DNA of 64,000 nucleotides from Polystyrenella longa (GCF_007750395.1 NZ_CP036281.1:4301001-4365000); one strand, 5' to 3'. Shown: positions 27,072-36,039, counted from the stretch's first letter. Numbers and translations: made by a program. The notes: a model not told the origin generated them from the letters alone.

Positions 27072-28964
27072 AGTGCATTTAATCTAGGATCAGCAGTTTA
27101 TGAAATCGGGGCCAATCTAAACCCATTGGGCAAAGGCTTATCTGTTGGCAAAAAAATGATTGGCGGATTTGCCAAGGTGGCAGTGGCTGGAATTGCCGCA
27201 GCAGCTGTTGGGATGGGTGCTGCCTTGGCTGGTGGTATTAAGCTGACCCAACTTGGTTCTGACTTAGAAGAACTTGATTCTAAGTTTCAGACAGTGTTTG
27301 GTGACAGGACAGCTGATGTCAGAAAATGGGGCGATGCTTTAGCCTCATCTACTCAAAGATCCAGCATTCAAATCAGAGGCATGTTGTCAGGCTTTCAGGA
27401 TCTCTTTGCGCCTATGGGAATTGCTGATGATCAGGCAGAGCATATGTCAAAGACGATGTCTGCTTTGGCTATCGACCTGGGATCCTTCAACAACCGCTCG
27501 GATGATTCTGTCATGGAGGATTTGCAGGCGGCAATGACTGGATCAGGCGAAGTCATGAAAAAATATGGGGTTATACTTAGTGAATCCGCCGTAAAACAAG
27601 AACTGTTGAATCAGGGACTAGATCCAAAGAATGCCACAGAGGCACAAAAATCAATGGCTCGAATGAATATCATTTTAGCTGGAACAACAGCAGCCCAGGG
27701 AGATGCAGCTAGAACCAGTGATGGTGTGGCGAATAGCTGGAAAGGTTTGACCTCTCAAATCTTTGACATGGCATCCAACATGGGCAAAAGCCTATTACCT
27801 GCTGCAAAGTTGGTCATTGGTGTTTTCAAAGATTTGGCTGGATTTTTTGGAGGGGCAGAGTCTGGTTTTGCCACTTTTGGAGAAGGTTTAGCCAATAGTA
27901 TTGGCGGGGCAATCGATTACATCAAAGGAAAATGGGCAGAAAACAAAGAGACTGTTTCAGTCTATTTTACAACTGTAAAAAGTCTGGCACTGACTGTTTG
28001 GAATATCATCTCCACAGCGGGTGTGGAAGCATTTACAGCCATTGTTGATACCACCTTCACTCTCTACGACACATTCGCCCGCATTGTTAGAGCCACAGGT
28101 TTGTTTAGTTCAGGGGCATCTGATGCAGGCAGTACTGTGACCTCTGTGTTTGATGGAATCCGATCAGTAGTAGGAACTGTGTTTGAATACATTGTTGCTG
28201 GGATTAAAAACGTCATCTTTGCTTTTCAGAATTGGGATCTGGTGGTTGAGAAATTCAAAATACAAATCAGAAATCTGGGACCAAACATTGTAGGAGCATT
28301 GAAAACAGCAGGCAAAAATATTGTCAGCCTTGCAACATGGGTGAGTGACAACTGGAAAAACATATTCAAAACAATTGGATCCTATGTCACCTCTGTTTTC
28401 ACCAACCTGATTCACAATCTGAAACAAATGTGGCAGTCTCTAACAGCATGGATCAATGACGAAAATTTTGAGCCTGACTATAAGAGTCTGACTGATGGTT
28501 TTGAAAACACAGTCAGTAAAATGCCAGAATTTGAAGTGTTTACAGGAACTGATAAATTCAAACAGGAGATGGGCGAGGTCACCAAAGAATGGAAGAAAAG
28601 AAAGAAAGAGTTTGACCAAAAGTTTTCTATGGGTTTTGATTCTGGCAATACAGGTGACAACCCAGATGGGTCAGATAAAGATCCATTTAAAATGGAATTC
28701 AAAGGCTTTGACAAAGATGCACTGGCCAAAGCTGGTGGTGATGCTGGTGGAGAAGACGAAAAGAAAAAGAGTAAATCAGATGCAGGGTCAACCACATCAT
28801 TACAGGGTGCCTTTGATAAACTTCAACAGGCCGCATTGGGCAATGATCAGAGAGAAAAAGAAAACAATAAGAGCCTGAAAGATATTGCCAAAAATACAGA
28901 ACAACTAGCCAAGAAAACAACGAAACCAATGACTCAAAATAGTGCAGTCCCTGTGTTTCAATAA
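27069..28964 (+). CDS. Tail tape measure protein
   Basis: 631 residues from MSAFNLGSAVYEIG. A hydrophobic stretch (AKVAVAGIAAAAVGMGAALAGGIKL, about 35-65), then a TP901-type tape measure core (AAMTGSGEVMKKYGVILSE, SMARMNIILAGTTAAQGDAARTSDGVANSWKGL), another hydrophobic region near 370-400, and a charged Lys/Asp-rich C-terminus. Tape measure length sets tail length. By the usual rule of about 1.5 angstrom per residue a tail of roughly 95 nm is expected (inference). Confidence 0.88.
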   Translation: MSAFNLGSAVYEIGANLNPLGKGLSVGKKMIGGFAKVAVAGIAAAAVGMGAALAGGIKLTQLGSDLEELDSKFQTVFGDRTADVRKWGDALASSTQRSSIQIRGMLSGFQDLFAPMGIADDQAEHMSKTMSALAIDLGSFNNRSDDSVMEDLQAAMTGSGEVMKKYGVILSESAVKQELLNQGLDPKNATEAQKSMARMNIILAGTTAAQGDAARTSDGVANSWKGLTSQIFDMASNMGKSLLPAAKLVIGVFKDLAGFFGGAESGFATFGEGLANSIGGAIDYIKGKWAENKETVSVYFTTVKSLALTVWNIISTAGVEAFTAIVDTTFTLYDTFARIVRATGLFSSGASDAGSTVTSVFDGIRSVVGTVFEYIVAGIKNVIFAFQNWDLVVEKFKIQIRNLGPNIVGALKTAGKNIVSLATWVSDNWKNIFKTIGSYVTSVFTNLIHNLKQMWQSLTAWINDENFEPDYKSLTDGFENTVSKMPEFEVFTGTDKFKQEMGEVTKEWKKRKKEFDQKFSMGFDSGNTGDNPDGSDKDPFKMEFKGFDKDALAKAGGDAGGEDEKKKSKSDAGSTTSLQGAFDKLQQAALGNDQREKENNKSLKDIAKNTEQLAKKTTKPMTQNSAVPVFQ

Positions 28965-28972
28965 GGAGACTT

Positions 28973-29740
28973 ATGGCATCAGTAAATTTTGCATTCAATC
29001 TCACCAGAGAAAAATCGACAGCAACTGAGGTTTATACCACCAGTTTCAACACTGCTTTGTCTACTGCTTACCCACAATTTCTGGGAGGCATGACCTTTGT
29101 TGGTGGAGCCTTAAGATGGCAACAACCCGCTACACAACAACACACTGGATTGTGGTGTTCCAGTGTATCATTTGAACATGAAGCCTCGATAGCCAATTTA
29201 ACTGGTCAGGATGGGGAGGTATTCATGGTTGTTCAATATTCGTCTCCTGACATCGATGAAGATACACAGGCACAAACACCAGAGGATCGGGAAATTGCCA
29301 CGATCTCAGTGGATGTGGGTGGCTCCATGTTGCAACTGGGGAAAGGTTCCTACACATGGAGTGAAGGATCCAAAAATGGGGACAAACTCTCTGAGGATGA
29401 TCCTCATCCATTCAAACTGGTGGCACATAATGAAATCAGCTTGACTATCAAAAACAAAGAGACAGTAGATTGGACCTCTTTGACGGAATTTTATGGCAAG
29501 ATTAATGAGGAAGAGTTTGTCATTCCTTTGTTTGGAACTATTCCGGCGAATCGATGCCTATTTGAATCGGCATCAGGATCCAGAGAATACACATCACAGT
29601 CTTATGCTTATTGGCATGTTACTTATAAATTTTCTGTCAGAGGGGATGATTGGAACAAATTCTGGGATGGGGAGCAATATAGCTCTGTAAATCAGGATAC
29701 GTTCACTCCCATGTCGTTCACAGGACTGTTTACAACATGA
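28973..29740 (+). CDS. Putative distal tail protein
   Basis: 255 residues, beta-rich, starting behind AAGGAGACTT directly after the tape measure gene, where siphophages encode the distal tail protein or hub. Overlaps the next gene by 4 bases (ATGA). No motif settles the exact family. Confidence 0.55.
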   Translation: MASVNFAFNLTREKSTATEVYTTSFNTALSTAYPQFLGGMTFVGGALRWQQPATQQHTGLWCSSVSFEHEASIANLTGQDGEVFMVVQYSSPDIDEDTQAQTPEDREIATISVDVGGSMLQLGKGSYTWSEGSKNGDKLSEDDPHPFKLVAHNEISLTIKNKETVDWTSLTEFYGKINEEEFVIPLFGTIPANRCLFESASGSREYTSQSYAYWHVTYKFSVRGDDWNKFWDGEQYSSVNQDTFTPMSFTGLFTT

Positions 29741-30159
29741 GAAAGAAAATAAAGAAGGTCAGAAAAGGTGACCCAATCACAGCAGAATTGTTTAATCAAC
29801 TGGTTGATGAACTCAATCGAGTGGGAAACATCATGCCTGCTGGAGGTGTATCTGTAGTTCAAACGAGTTTTGGTGTGGGTATCTCTGCAAATCCAGGCAC
29901 TGGTGGTGTCAATCCCATCTACATCAAGAATGATGATGACATCTGGGAAATCGATACATGGAAAGAAGTCCAGATTTGGACTGGTGACCTTGGAGAGGAA
30001 GAGGAAGAAATAGACCCTGAAACAGAGGAACCTACAGACCCAATTGAAGTTTATAACAGATGGGGTGACCTTGCAGCTGATGCATGGGGCATGGTTTTTG
30101 AAGAAAAACAAGAGGATGGCTCAATCAAATACAGTCTGGTACAGGGGTCATGTGAATAA
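29737..30159 (+). CDS. Tail-tip region protein of unknown function
   Basis: 140 residues. Starts RKKIKKVRKGDPITAELFNQLVDELNRV, a pattern often found at the N-terminus of small phage baseplate/tail proteins, followed by a Gly-rich beta part and an acidic Glu/Asp run near residue 85-105. Coupled to both neighbours by overlaps. Confidence 0.6.
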   Translation: MRKKIKKVRKGDPITAELFNQLVDELNRVGNIMPAGGVSVVQTSFGVGISANPGTGGVNPIYIKNDDDIWEIDTWKEVQIWTGDLGEEEEEIDPETEEPTDPIEVYNRWGDLAADAWGMVFEEKQEDGSIKYSLVQGSCE

Positions 30160-31091
30160 TGGTTGGATCTTTTTATCCCTGCGATTGTTGTTTCAAAACT
30201 GCCATCTGTGATGGTCATAAAAATGACCGATCATTTTCCGATGGAAATTATTCCTCCTTTTTCACGATGAAACAGGGGGCAACACCAACTCACACCTACA
30301 CATCAGAACAATTCACCAGTGATGGAAACCTGAGAAATCCATGCAGAGAAATCACAGCCACACTTAATCATGTGGAGGGGACTGATTCCAGACTCTATGT
30401 TTTTCACATGTTCAACATGAATCCGTTAAATGTTTACGGAGAGGATATCTGGACACATGTCAGATTCATTGGTTTCTGTGCAGCTGGCAGAATCATTGAT
30501 TTTACTTCACCAGAAGATGTAGAGGACGATGTGCCTACTTTCTCTTTTGATGTGTGTGTTGATTACCTAGACAAAAAATGGATTTTCAGACGACGATTAG
30601 GAGACACATCATCAGAAAAAACATCTCCCACTTGGACAGGCAAAGAACAATGGGAAGTCAGATCCAATTCAGGGAATGACATGGAATCATTAAAACCAGA
30701 ACTGGCAGACTGGCAACAATCCAATCAACACAGCCTTTTTCCTGATGGCCCACCAGCCAACCATGTTGGATCTAGTTCATTCTTTGTGAACAGTTTCATG
30801 AGACGATACCAACCCATTGATGGAAACGATGTTGAGAATGAGTTTCTAGACTATTATCCAGTCATCGAAGCCAAAGCAAAATATGGTTGGTTTGTGGAAT
30901 TCAAAATTGATGAGGATATGCCCACAGGACAATACACCAGAACAATCAGAGTGGATGATGTTTGTATCCAGCCAGTGGAGATTGAAAACTTCCCAGCTAT
31001 GTTTGGTTCCTCTGTAGGGTCACTCAGATACATGAGAGCCAGTTATCCACCAGCCACATTTGAAACAGCCAACCCATCTGACTATTTGTAA
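30159..31091 (+). CDS. Tail-tip region protein with N-terminal Cys cluster
   Basis: 310 residues. An N-terminal cluster (YPCDCCFKTAICDG) could bind a metal; the rest is beta-rich and aromatic. Its ATG overlaps the previous stop. Likely a virion tail protein from its place in the operon; no family recognised. Confidence 0.6.
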   Translation: MVGSFYPCDCCFKTAICDGHKNDRSFSDGNYSSFFTMKQGATPTHTYTSEQFTSDGNLRNPCREITATLNHVEGTDSRLYVFHMFNMNPLNVYGEDIWTHVRFIGFCAAGRIIDFTSPEDVEDDVPTFSFDVCVDYLDKKWIFRRRLGDTSSEKTSPTWTGKEQWEVRSNSGNDMESLKPELADWQQSNQHSLFPDGPPANHVGSSSFFVNSFMRRYQPIDGNDVENEFLDYYPVIEAKAKYGWFVEFKIDEDMPTGQYTRTIRVDDVCIQPVEIENFPAMFGSSVGSLRYMRASYPPATFETANPSDYL

Positions 31092-31099
31092 GGAGATCC

Positions 31100-32212
31100 A
31101 TGTCAAAACAATACGTTGATATTTATGGCAATAAACTATTGACCTACATCAGAATGAATGATGGTCAGGGTGGTGAAGTTAATTTGAATCCCACCAAAGT
31201 TGAAAACAATCAGACATGGTTGTTGTACCAATACGACATGCTCACAGGGGGATGTGATTGGATCAGTGAAGCTAATGGAGATTGGAGAGCAGGAAATCCT
31301 GCCCAGACACTAGGTGGTCTTGGTGGACAGAACACATCACCCACACCTCTCTATACTGGTGCCTCTATTCTCAGTGGTGGGCATGATTCCAATATTTCCA
31401 ACCCATCACCCTATTATATCCATGTCTATTCAGCGGGATCTGGTGCCCATCAAGATTCATTCCCAACTGCAACCACTTTGGGAGGTGTTCAATTCACTGA
31501 CTTACAACTAAAACCATCCAGTATTGGTCCAGTCTTAGTTTCAGTCATTGCAGGCAAAGCGATTGTCAAAGTATCTGAAAATGGTTTAGGGCAAGCCTAT
31601 TACACAGGACCAAATACACAAAGATTTGGAGCATTCATTGACATCGTAGGTGGGAAACTCTGGTATTCGACCAACAACTATTTTGGAGGTGGTGGTGGAG
31701 GACTGGTCAGAACCATTTCCAACTACACATCAAACAATTGGGTGGACGATGGAATTGACTACAAATTATCTGATGCAAAAATCAACAACAAAGAGCCTTA
31801 TGGAGCCATCTACGATTACAGAGGACAATGTTGGTGGGCACAGTATCGCTTTGATGATGATCCAAGACTAGGACTGGCTAAACTGTCCATCGATTATCAG
31901 ATCCTAGACTACGACAGAACGAGTCATAACATCGAAAGAATGATGCCTGATGGAAATGGAAATCTGGCCTGCATCATGTCATCCATCAAATATCTGGTTG
32001 ATGGTGGACCAGTGAAACATGATGGTCCTTATGGGGATGGATTTGGAACCAATTACAGGTTTTCATGCATTTTCGATGGCTCTTTTGGTGACTTTTCTTA
32101 TGTGCCACCATTCACCATTCCTGTCTGTGCATTGGGAAATGAGGTCATCTCTATTTATCCATCAAATGTCCAGTCTTCTGTTTCTTCAATTGCTGTTCCA
32201 AATGTGTTTTGA
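31100..32212 (+). CDS. Last tail gene: beta-rich, possible propeller or spike
   Basis: 370 residues. AAGGAG precedes the ATG. Repeating strands with Trp/Tyr-Gly motifs (GGKLWYSTNNYF, YDYRGQCWWAQY, DGNGNLACIM) suggest a beta-propeller-like or spike domain that contacts the host. It ends the rightward structural block and overlaps the convergent sulfotransferase fusion gene by 62 bases. Confidence 0.6.
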   Translation: MSKQYVDIYGNKLLTYIRMNDGQGGEVNLNPTKVENNQTWLLYQYDMLTGGCDWISEANGDWRAGNPAQTLGGLGGQNTSPTPLYTGASILSGGHDSNISNPSPYYIHVYSAGSGAHQDSFPTATTLGGVQFTDLQLKPSSIGPVLVSVIAGKAIVKVSENGLGQAYYTGPNTQRFGAFIDIVGGKLWYSTNNYFGGGGGGLVRTISNYTSNNWVDDGIDYKLSDAKINNKEPYGAIYDYRGQCWWAQYRFDDDPRLGLAKLSIDYQILDYDRTSHNIERMMPDGNGNLACIMSSIKYLVDGGPVKHDGPYGDGFGTNYRFSCIFDGSFGDFSYVPPFTIPVCALGNEVISIYPSNVQSSVSSIAVPNVF

Positions 32213-34139
32213 TCGATGACCAATCATCCACAGAACCACATCGAATAATTGAAACTGAATCATACAGGTCACAATCCTCTCTCAATCCCCATCTCCATTC
32301 CCCTCTGTAAGGCAAACATAAATAGGTATCTTTACCCATTGAACCAGAAAGATGAGCCACAGCAGTATCACAGGTGACCACACATGAGACTGAATTAATC
32401 AAAGCAGCAGTGTCACCAAAGTTTTCAATTTTCGTTTTCTCGATTTCAGATCCTGAATAACCATATTGCAATGATATCCAAGGGACATCCATGGAGGTGA
32501 ACACAGATAAAGGAATTGACCTCTCTGCATCATGCTGATTGTCAGGATTGCCTTTCCAACACAAACCTATTTTTCCCACACCCTCATCATTCACCTCAGG
32601 ATAAGTCAAATAAGGTTGACCAGTCATTTCAATATCCAACACAGCAGGCAATGACAGCAGGGGAATGCAATAGTCATATTCAATCTCTAAGCCACTAGCC
32701 ATATCTCGCTTTGACACACATTCATAATCAGGGAACAGAGGAATCATGGAATCATCCATGTTCAAAATTAAATGGGCATCAGGATATTTATCCAACAATG
32801 GTTGAACAAAACGACAACCCATAAATCCATCCCCTGAACCCTGTTCAAAATAAATCAATACTCTCTTGCCATTCAAACATTCCTCTCCATTCCATATCTT
32901 TCCCAGATAGTTAATCGTTCTGGCTGTCCTCCTATCTGTTTGCAATCGATAGGAATACTCTCTACATCCCTCTTTCCATTTCCCCTGACACATCAAAACC
33001 CTACCCAAAAAATCATGAGATATAGGACTGTCTGTCAATTTGACTGCCTCTTTCAATAATCGTTCTGCCTTTCCATGGTCTCTCTCCCAAACAGCAACTC
33101 TGGCCATCAACTGAAAATAGACATCATCATTCTGAAACTCGTTCTCAATCACCTCCACTGCCTTTTCTACAGGCAATTTGCCCAACACTCTCATCAACAG
33201 ATTGATGTTCCTGTTGTTTCTTCTCAATTCTAAGGCTTTCAGAGCCATTCTAAGGGCCTGATGGTATTTCCCCTCAAGAATCATCAGGGAAGATAAAACA
33301 GAGGCTGTCAGCCAGTCATAGGGCGATTTACGGAACTCTTTTGACAATCTGGCCACATCTCTTTGTGTAAACCAAACTGCAAACAACTTTTCAATGGAAT
33401 AAAACTCATTGGAATTCGCCAATTCTGACCATTGAAACTTGGAATCATTGATTTTCCGATCATAAACAGCCTCTGAATCAACCTGAAATTCCAATGGAAA
33501 ACCTAACTGTTTTGACAGTTCTTTCATCTCTGAGTCAAAACAACTCATGAACTCAGGGTCACCCACAAACTGACTCCATCTCCCAGTCAATTTGCTCTTG
33601 TCCAATGACCAATCATCTTTCTCAGACGAGCCAAAACAAGAATGAGCCACATAAGATGGGGTTTCTGATATCAGATGGTCATAAATCAAATGCTTTGCCT
33701 GTGGAATGATCATCCCACCATTCAATACCTCTTTCATGTATTGTTTCTGCATGGCTATGACTCGTTCATTCACAAAACAACCATATTCATGATTGGTATC
33801 AGGAAATCGACGACACCTGACCAATCTTGATGCAAGCATGTTCTGTGGCGACCTGACCAAGACATAAACAGTTTCAGGTAATGTCATTTTGGCGGCAATA
33901 TTCAAATCAACATCCTCAAAACTGAACAAATTGAGGACTGGCAATGACGAGTCTTTGTCTTTGTCAAAGATGTAAGTTGATTTGGCTGGGATCTCAAATG
34001 AGCCATTAGGTTTCACTGTGCAATTATTGTGATGATGAACCACATTGGGCAATTCCTCAATAATCTTGAATATGAGGGCATGATTACCACTTCTACGTAG
34101 TCCAAATACAAATATGTCTCTCTCTAAATTATATTCCAT
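32151..34139 (-). CDS. Sulfotransferase-like / TPR / family 9-like glycosyltransferase fusion
   Basis: 662 residues. The first ~215 resemble P-loop sulfotransferases: FVFGLRRSGNHALIFK near residue 10 is the sulfate-donor-loop type motif, with VYVLVRSPQNMLASRLVR near 93 in place of the 3'-phosphate binding motif. A TPR-like helical repeat region covers about 255-420. The C-terminal ~230 residues match the TPR-linked GT9/OGT-like glycosyltransferases: KIGLCWKGNPDNQHD, WISLQYG, DTAALINSVSCVVTCDTAVAHLSGSMG. It has phage-like AGA codons and its own start-codon promoter motif. Likely role is decorating host surface sugars or a virion protein (inference). Donor and acceptor are unknown. Confidence 0.75.
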   Translation of the reverse strand: MEYNLERDIFVFGLRRSGNHALIFKIIEELPNVVHHHNNCTVKPNGSFEIPAKSTYIFDKDKDSSLPVLNLFSFEDVDLNIAAKMTLPETVYVLVRSPQNMLASRLVRCRRFPDTNHEYGCFVNERVIAMQKQYMKEVLNGGMIIPQAKHLIYDHLISETPSYVAHSCFGSSEKDDWSLDKSKLTGRWSQFVGDPEFMSCFDSEMKELSKQLGFPLEFQVDSEAVYDRKINDSKFQWSELANSNEFYSIEKLFAVWFTQRDVARLSKEFRKSPYDWLTASVLSSLMILEGKYHQALRMALKALELRRNNRNINLLMRVLGKLPVEKAVEVIENEFQNDDVYFQLMARVAVWERDHGKAERLLKEAVKLTDSPISHDFLGRVLMCQGKWKEGCREYSYRLQTDRRTARTINYLGKIWNGEECLNGKRVLIYFEQGSGDGFMGCRFVQPLLDKYPDAHLILNMDDSMIPLFPDYECVSKRDMASGLEIEYDYCIPLLSLPAVLDIEMTGQPYLTYPEVNDEGVGKIGLCWKGNPDNQHDAERSIPLSVFTSMDVPWISLQYGYSGSEIEKTKIENFGDTAALINSVSCVVTCDTAVAHLSGSMGKDTYLCLPYRGEWRWGLREDCDLYDSVSIIRCGSVDDWSSIKTHLEQQLKKQKTGHLMDK

Positions 34140-34152
34140 AACTTTATATAGT
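34137..34152 (-). promoter_or_regulatory. TATATAAA motif on the fusion gene start codon
   Basis: ACTATATAAAGTTATG on the minus strand, ending in the ATG. It faces the nearly identical motif of the divergent gene at 34212-34228; the intergenic space is only 86 bases. Confidence 0.5.
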
Positions 34153-34211
34153 AATTATTTTTAAAGTATTTCATAATTTCTCGTTTTTTTGGAATACTTT
34201 TGAAAATACGT

Positions 34212-34228
34212 CACTATATAAAAGTATG
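34212..34228 (+). promoter_or_regulatory. TATATAAA motif on the RHH gene start codon
   Basis: CACTATATAAAAGTATG, ending in the ATG at 34226. Confidence 0.5.
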
Positions 34229-34438
34229 AACAAACCCAAAAAGACATCTGAAAGAACGGGAATCACTAGATTAAGATACACATTCACTCTTAATCCAGTG
34301 GTCATGGAACAACTGAAAGAGTATTGCAAATACAACAATATTTCTTACTCGTATTTATTAGAAGATACGATCAAAAGTCAGTTAGAAGTTTTGAGAGGAA
34401 AGAAGCATAAGAAAAAGAAGAGGAAAAAGAATGATTGA
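34226..34438 (+). CDS. Ribbon-helix-helix-like small DNA-binding protein
   Basis: 70 residues. The strand ITRLRYTFTLNPVVMEQL followed by two helices (KEYCKYNNISYSYLLEDTIKSQL) fits a CopG/Arc-type ribbon-helix-helix; the tail is a run of lysines (KKHKKKKRKK). First gene of a three-gene operon with the RAMP-like protein and overlapping the second gene by 8 bases. It may autoregulate the operon or bind the repeat array downstream as DNA. Confidence 0.6.
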   Translation: MNKPKKTSERTGITRLRYTFTLNPVVMEQLKEYCKYNNISYSYLLEDTIKSQLEVLRGKKHKKKKRKKND

Positions 34439-35006
34439 CATGAAGTTCCTCATCAGAGACGAAAACAACAAGCCTTTTAATACTATTTTTTCCAAAATAC
34501 TCAATGCCACGTTCCAATCATCACATGGTCAATTAATCAAAAGGATTACAGTCAACTGTGATGAGGAATATTTTGACAGCAAGGCTGTGTACTTGGTCAG
34601 CTTTGCATCTTGTGACATGAGAAAAGAATTGTTTAATTTGCTTAATGAAAACAACACTGATTTCACCATCAGAGATGTCAGAATGAATGATGATGATTTG
34701 GATAGCACAGATTATTTTCAGCAAATGTTTGGATACTCTTTTGCGATTAGACAAGCATTTCTTCAAGGACTCAGCATTTCCCTTACCTGTCCTGTTCATT
34801 ATCGAATTGACTTCATTCGAGATGTCTTGTTGAGGGAATTAGAAAAGAAAGAAGGAACCCTGAGTTTTACAGAAACAGAGATTACATTCACCAGTCCGAC
34901 TGGTGAAGAGAACAGGATTGATTTTGAAATTGCACCTGTTGAAAGATATTGCCATCAGTTATCGGAAACTGATAACAATCACCTAATCATATTAATTCCA
35001 GAATAA
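34431..35006 (+). CDS. Unknown protein of the RAMP-like operon
   Basis: 191 residues, alpha/beta, starting behind AGAGGAAAAAGA. Alternating strands and helices (KRITVNCDEEYF, VYLVSFASCD, GLSISLTCPVHYRIDFIRDVLLREL) would suit a ferredoxin-like or RAMP-like fold, but no glycine-rich loop is present and the family is not recognised. Sixteen bases separate it from the RAMP-like gene, so they are co-transcribed. Confidence 0.6.
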   Translation: MIDMKFLIRDENNKPFNTIFSKILNATFQSSHGQLIKRITVNCDEEYFDSKAVYLVSFASCDMRKELFNLLNENNTDFTIRDVRMNDDDLDSTDYFQQMFGYSFAIRQAFLQGLSISLTCPVHYRIDFIRDVLLRELEKKEGTLSFTETEITFTSPTGEENRIDFEIAPVERYCHQLSETDNNHLIILIPE

Positions 35007-35021
35007 TAAAAAGAAGAAAAA

Positions 35022-35642
35022 ATGAGAACACCCATAAATGTAACCATCAAATTAGAAAGCTATATTGCAAAACCATTTTGGCCAGAAACATCAGATGTCA
35101 TCGACATTGAAAAGAAGTCAGGTTTAAATCGATGCAGGACAGAATCTACCAGAGAAACTGCTCTGAAAAGCTATCTAAAAAAAGAACACATGACTCTTGA
35201 AGACTATCAAGAATTGAAAATCAAAGCCAAAAGAGAATGGCATAGATTGGACAATGATAATAATGAATCACCAATCGTGATTCCCAGACACCACCTGGCA
35301 GGCTGCCTAGTTGAAACTGTTTCAACAACTCCTGCTGCTGTCAGAGGCAAATTCAAAACAAATTCATTCAGGCATCATGTCAGAATAACTGATTTTTTAA
35401 CTGAAAAGACCAAGGCAGATGGAGTCTTTGACAGATACGTCAAACTCGAAACATCAAACCAGAGAAATAGACAACGTGATTCATTTATTGAAAATGTTGT
35501 GGCGACTGGAACCATTCAGATTCTGGACCAAGTCAATGAAGAAAGCCTGAAACATTTATTTGCACATGCACTTAGTGAAACAGGCATTGGCTCATCCAGA
35601 AAAATGGGTTATGGGAGAGGTGAAATCCTTAGTTGGAATTAA
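35022..35642 (+). CDS. Cas7-like RAMP-superfamily protein
   Basis: 206 residues. It opens with a strand pattern (INVTIKLESYIAKPF), has IVIPRHHLAGCLVETV near residue 85 where Cas7-type proteins carry an IPGSSLKGALR-like motif, then VRITDFL, ENVVATGTIQIL and finally GIGSSRKMGYGRGEI. The last fits the RAMP glycine-rich loop GxGxxRxxGxGxxx. Cas7-type proteins bind RNA as the backbone of CRISPR effectors. No other cas gene is recognised nearby. Directly after its stop lies the 349-base hexamer-periodic array and then a terminator, so the array should be transcribed with it. Weakly similar structural folds cannot be excluded. Confidence 0.5.
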   Translation: MRTPINVTIKLESYIAKPFWPETSDVIDIEKKSGLNRCRTESTRETALKSYLKKEHMTLEDYQELKIKAKREWHRLDNDNNESPIVIPRHHLAGCLVETVSTTPAAVRGKFKTNSFRHHVRITDFLTEKTKADGVFDRYVKLETSNQRNRQRDSFIENVVATGTIQILDQVNEESLKHLFAHALSETGIGSSRKMGYGRGEILSWN

Positions 35643-35991
35643 ATCATTGATGTCACTGGCACTGACAGTCACTATGGCATTGACGCTGACAGACTCAAAG
35701 CTAATGACATTCACAATCACTATCCAATGACATTGACCTAGCTAATGCCATTCACAATCACACTGACAATGACGCTACCAAAGCTTTTGACAAAGCTTTT
35801 GACAATGACATTACCTATCACGATGACTATGACAGACCAAAGCTACTGACAATCACAGTGACGATGCCTATGACTATGACAGACCAAAGCTAAAAACGGT
35901 CTCAATGACCTTGACTTTGACAATGACAGACCAAAGCTGATGACAATCACTGTCACAATGACTATGACTATGACAATCACCTTGCCTATCT
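35643..35991 (+). repeat. Noncoding hexamer-periodic repeat array with AGCT-anchored units
   Basis: The whole stretch is built of degenerate hexamers of the form TGACNN or TCACNN. Seven AGCT anchors lie at 35699, 35740, 35782, 35794, 35841, 35888 and 35935, so units are 41, 42, 12, 47, 47 and 47 bases. The 15-mer TGACAGACCAAAGCT is exact at 35830, 35877 and 35924 and nearly exact at about 35687. No frame is open across it. It begins at the stop of the RAMP-like gene and ends at an intrinsic terminator, suggesting a repeat-containing RNA of the same transcript. Confidence 0.85.
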
Positions 35992-36016
35992 GAACCCCAT
36001 TTGGGGTTCTTTTTTA
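35992..36016 (+). terminator. Intrinsic terminator after the repeat array
   Basis: GAACCCC ATTT GGGGTTC stem-loop followed by T6. Confidence 0.92.
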
Positions 36017-36039
36017 AACTTAAACTGAAAGGATAAACT

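Noticed and set aside
35643-35991. Classical CRISPR array
   Set aside because: Intervals between the conserved 15-mers are variants of the same hexamer, not unique spacers; unit length varies from 12 to 47 and there is no cas1/cas2.
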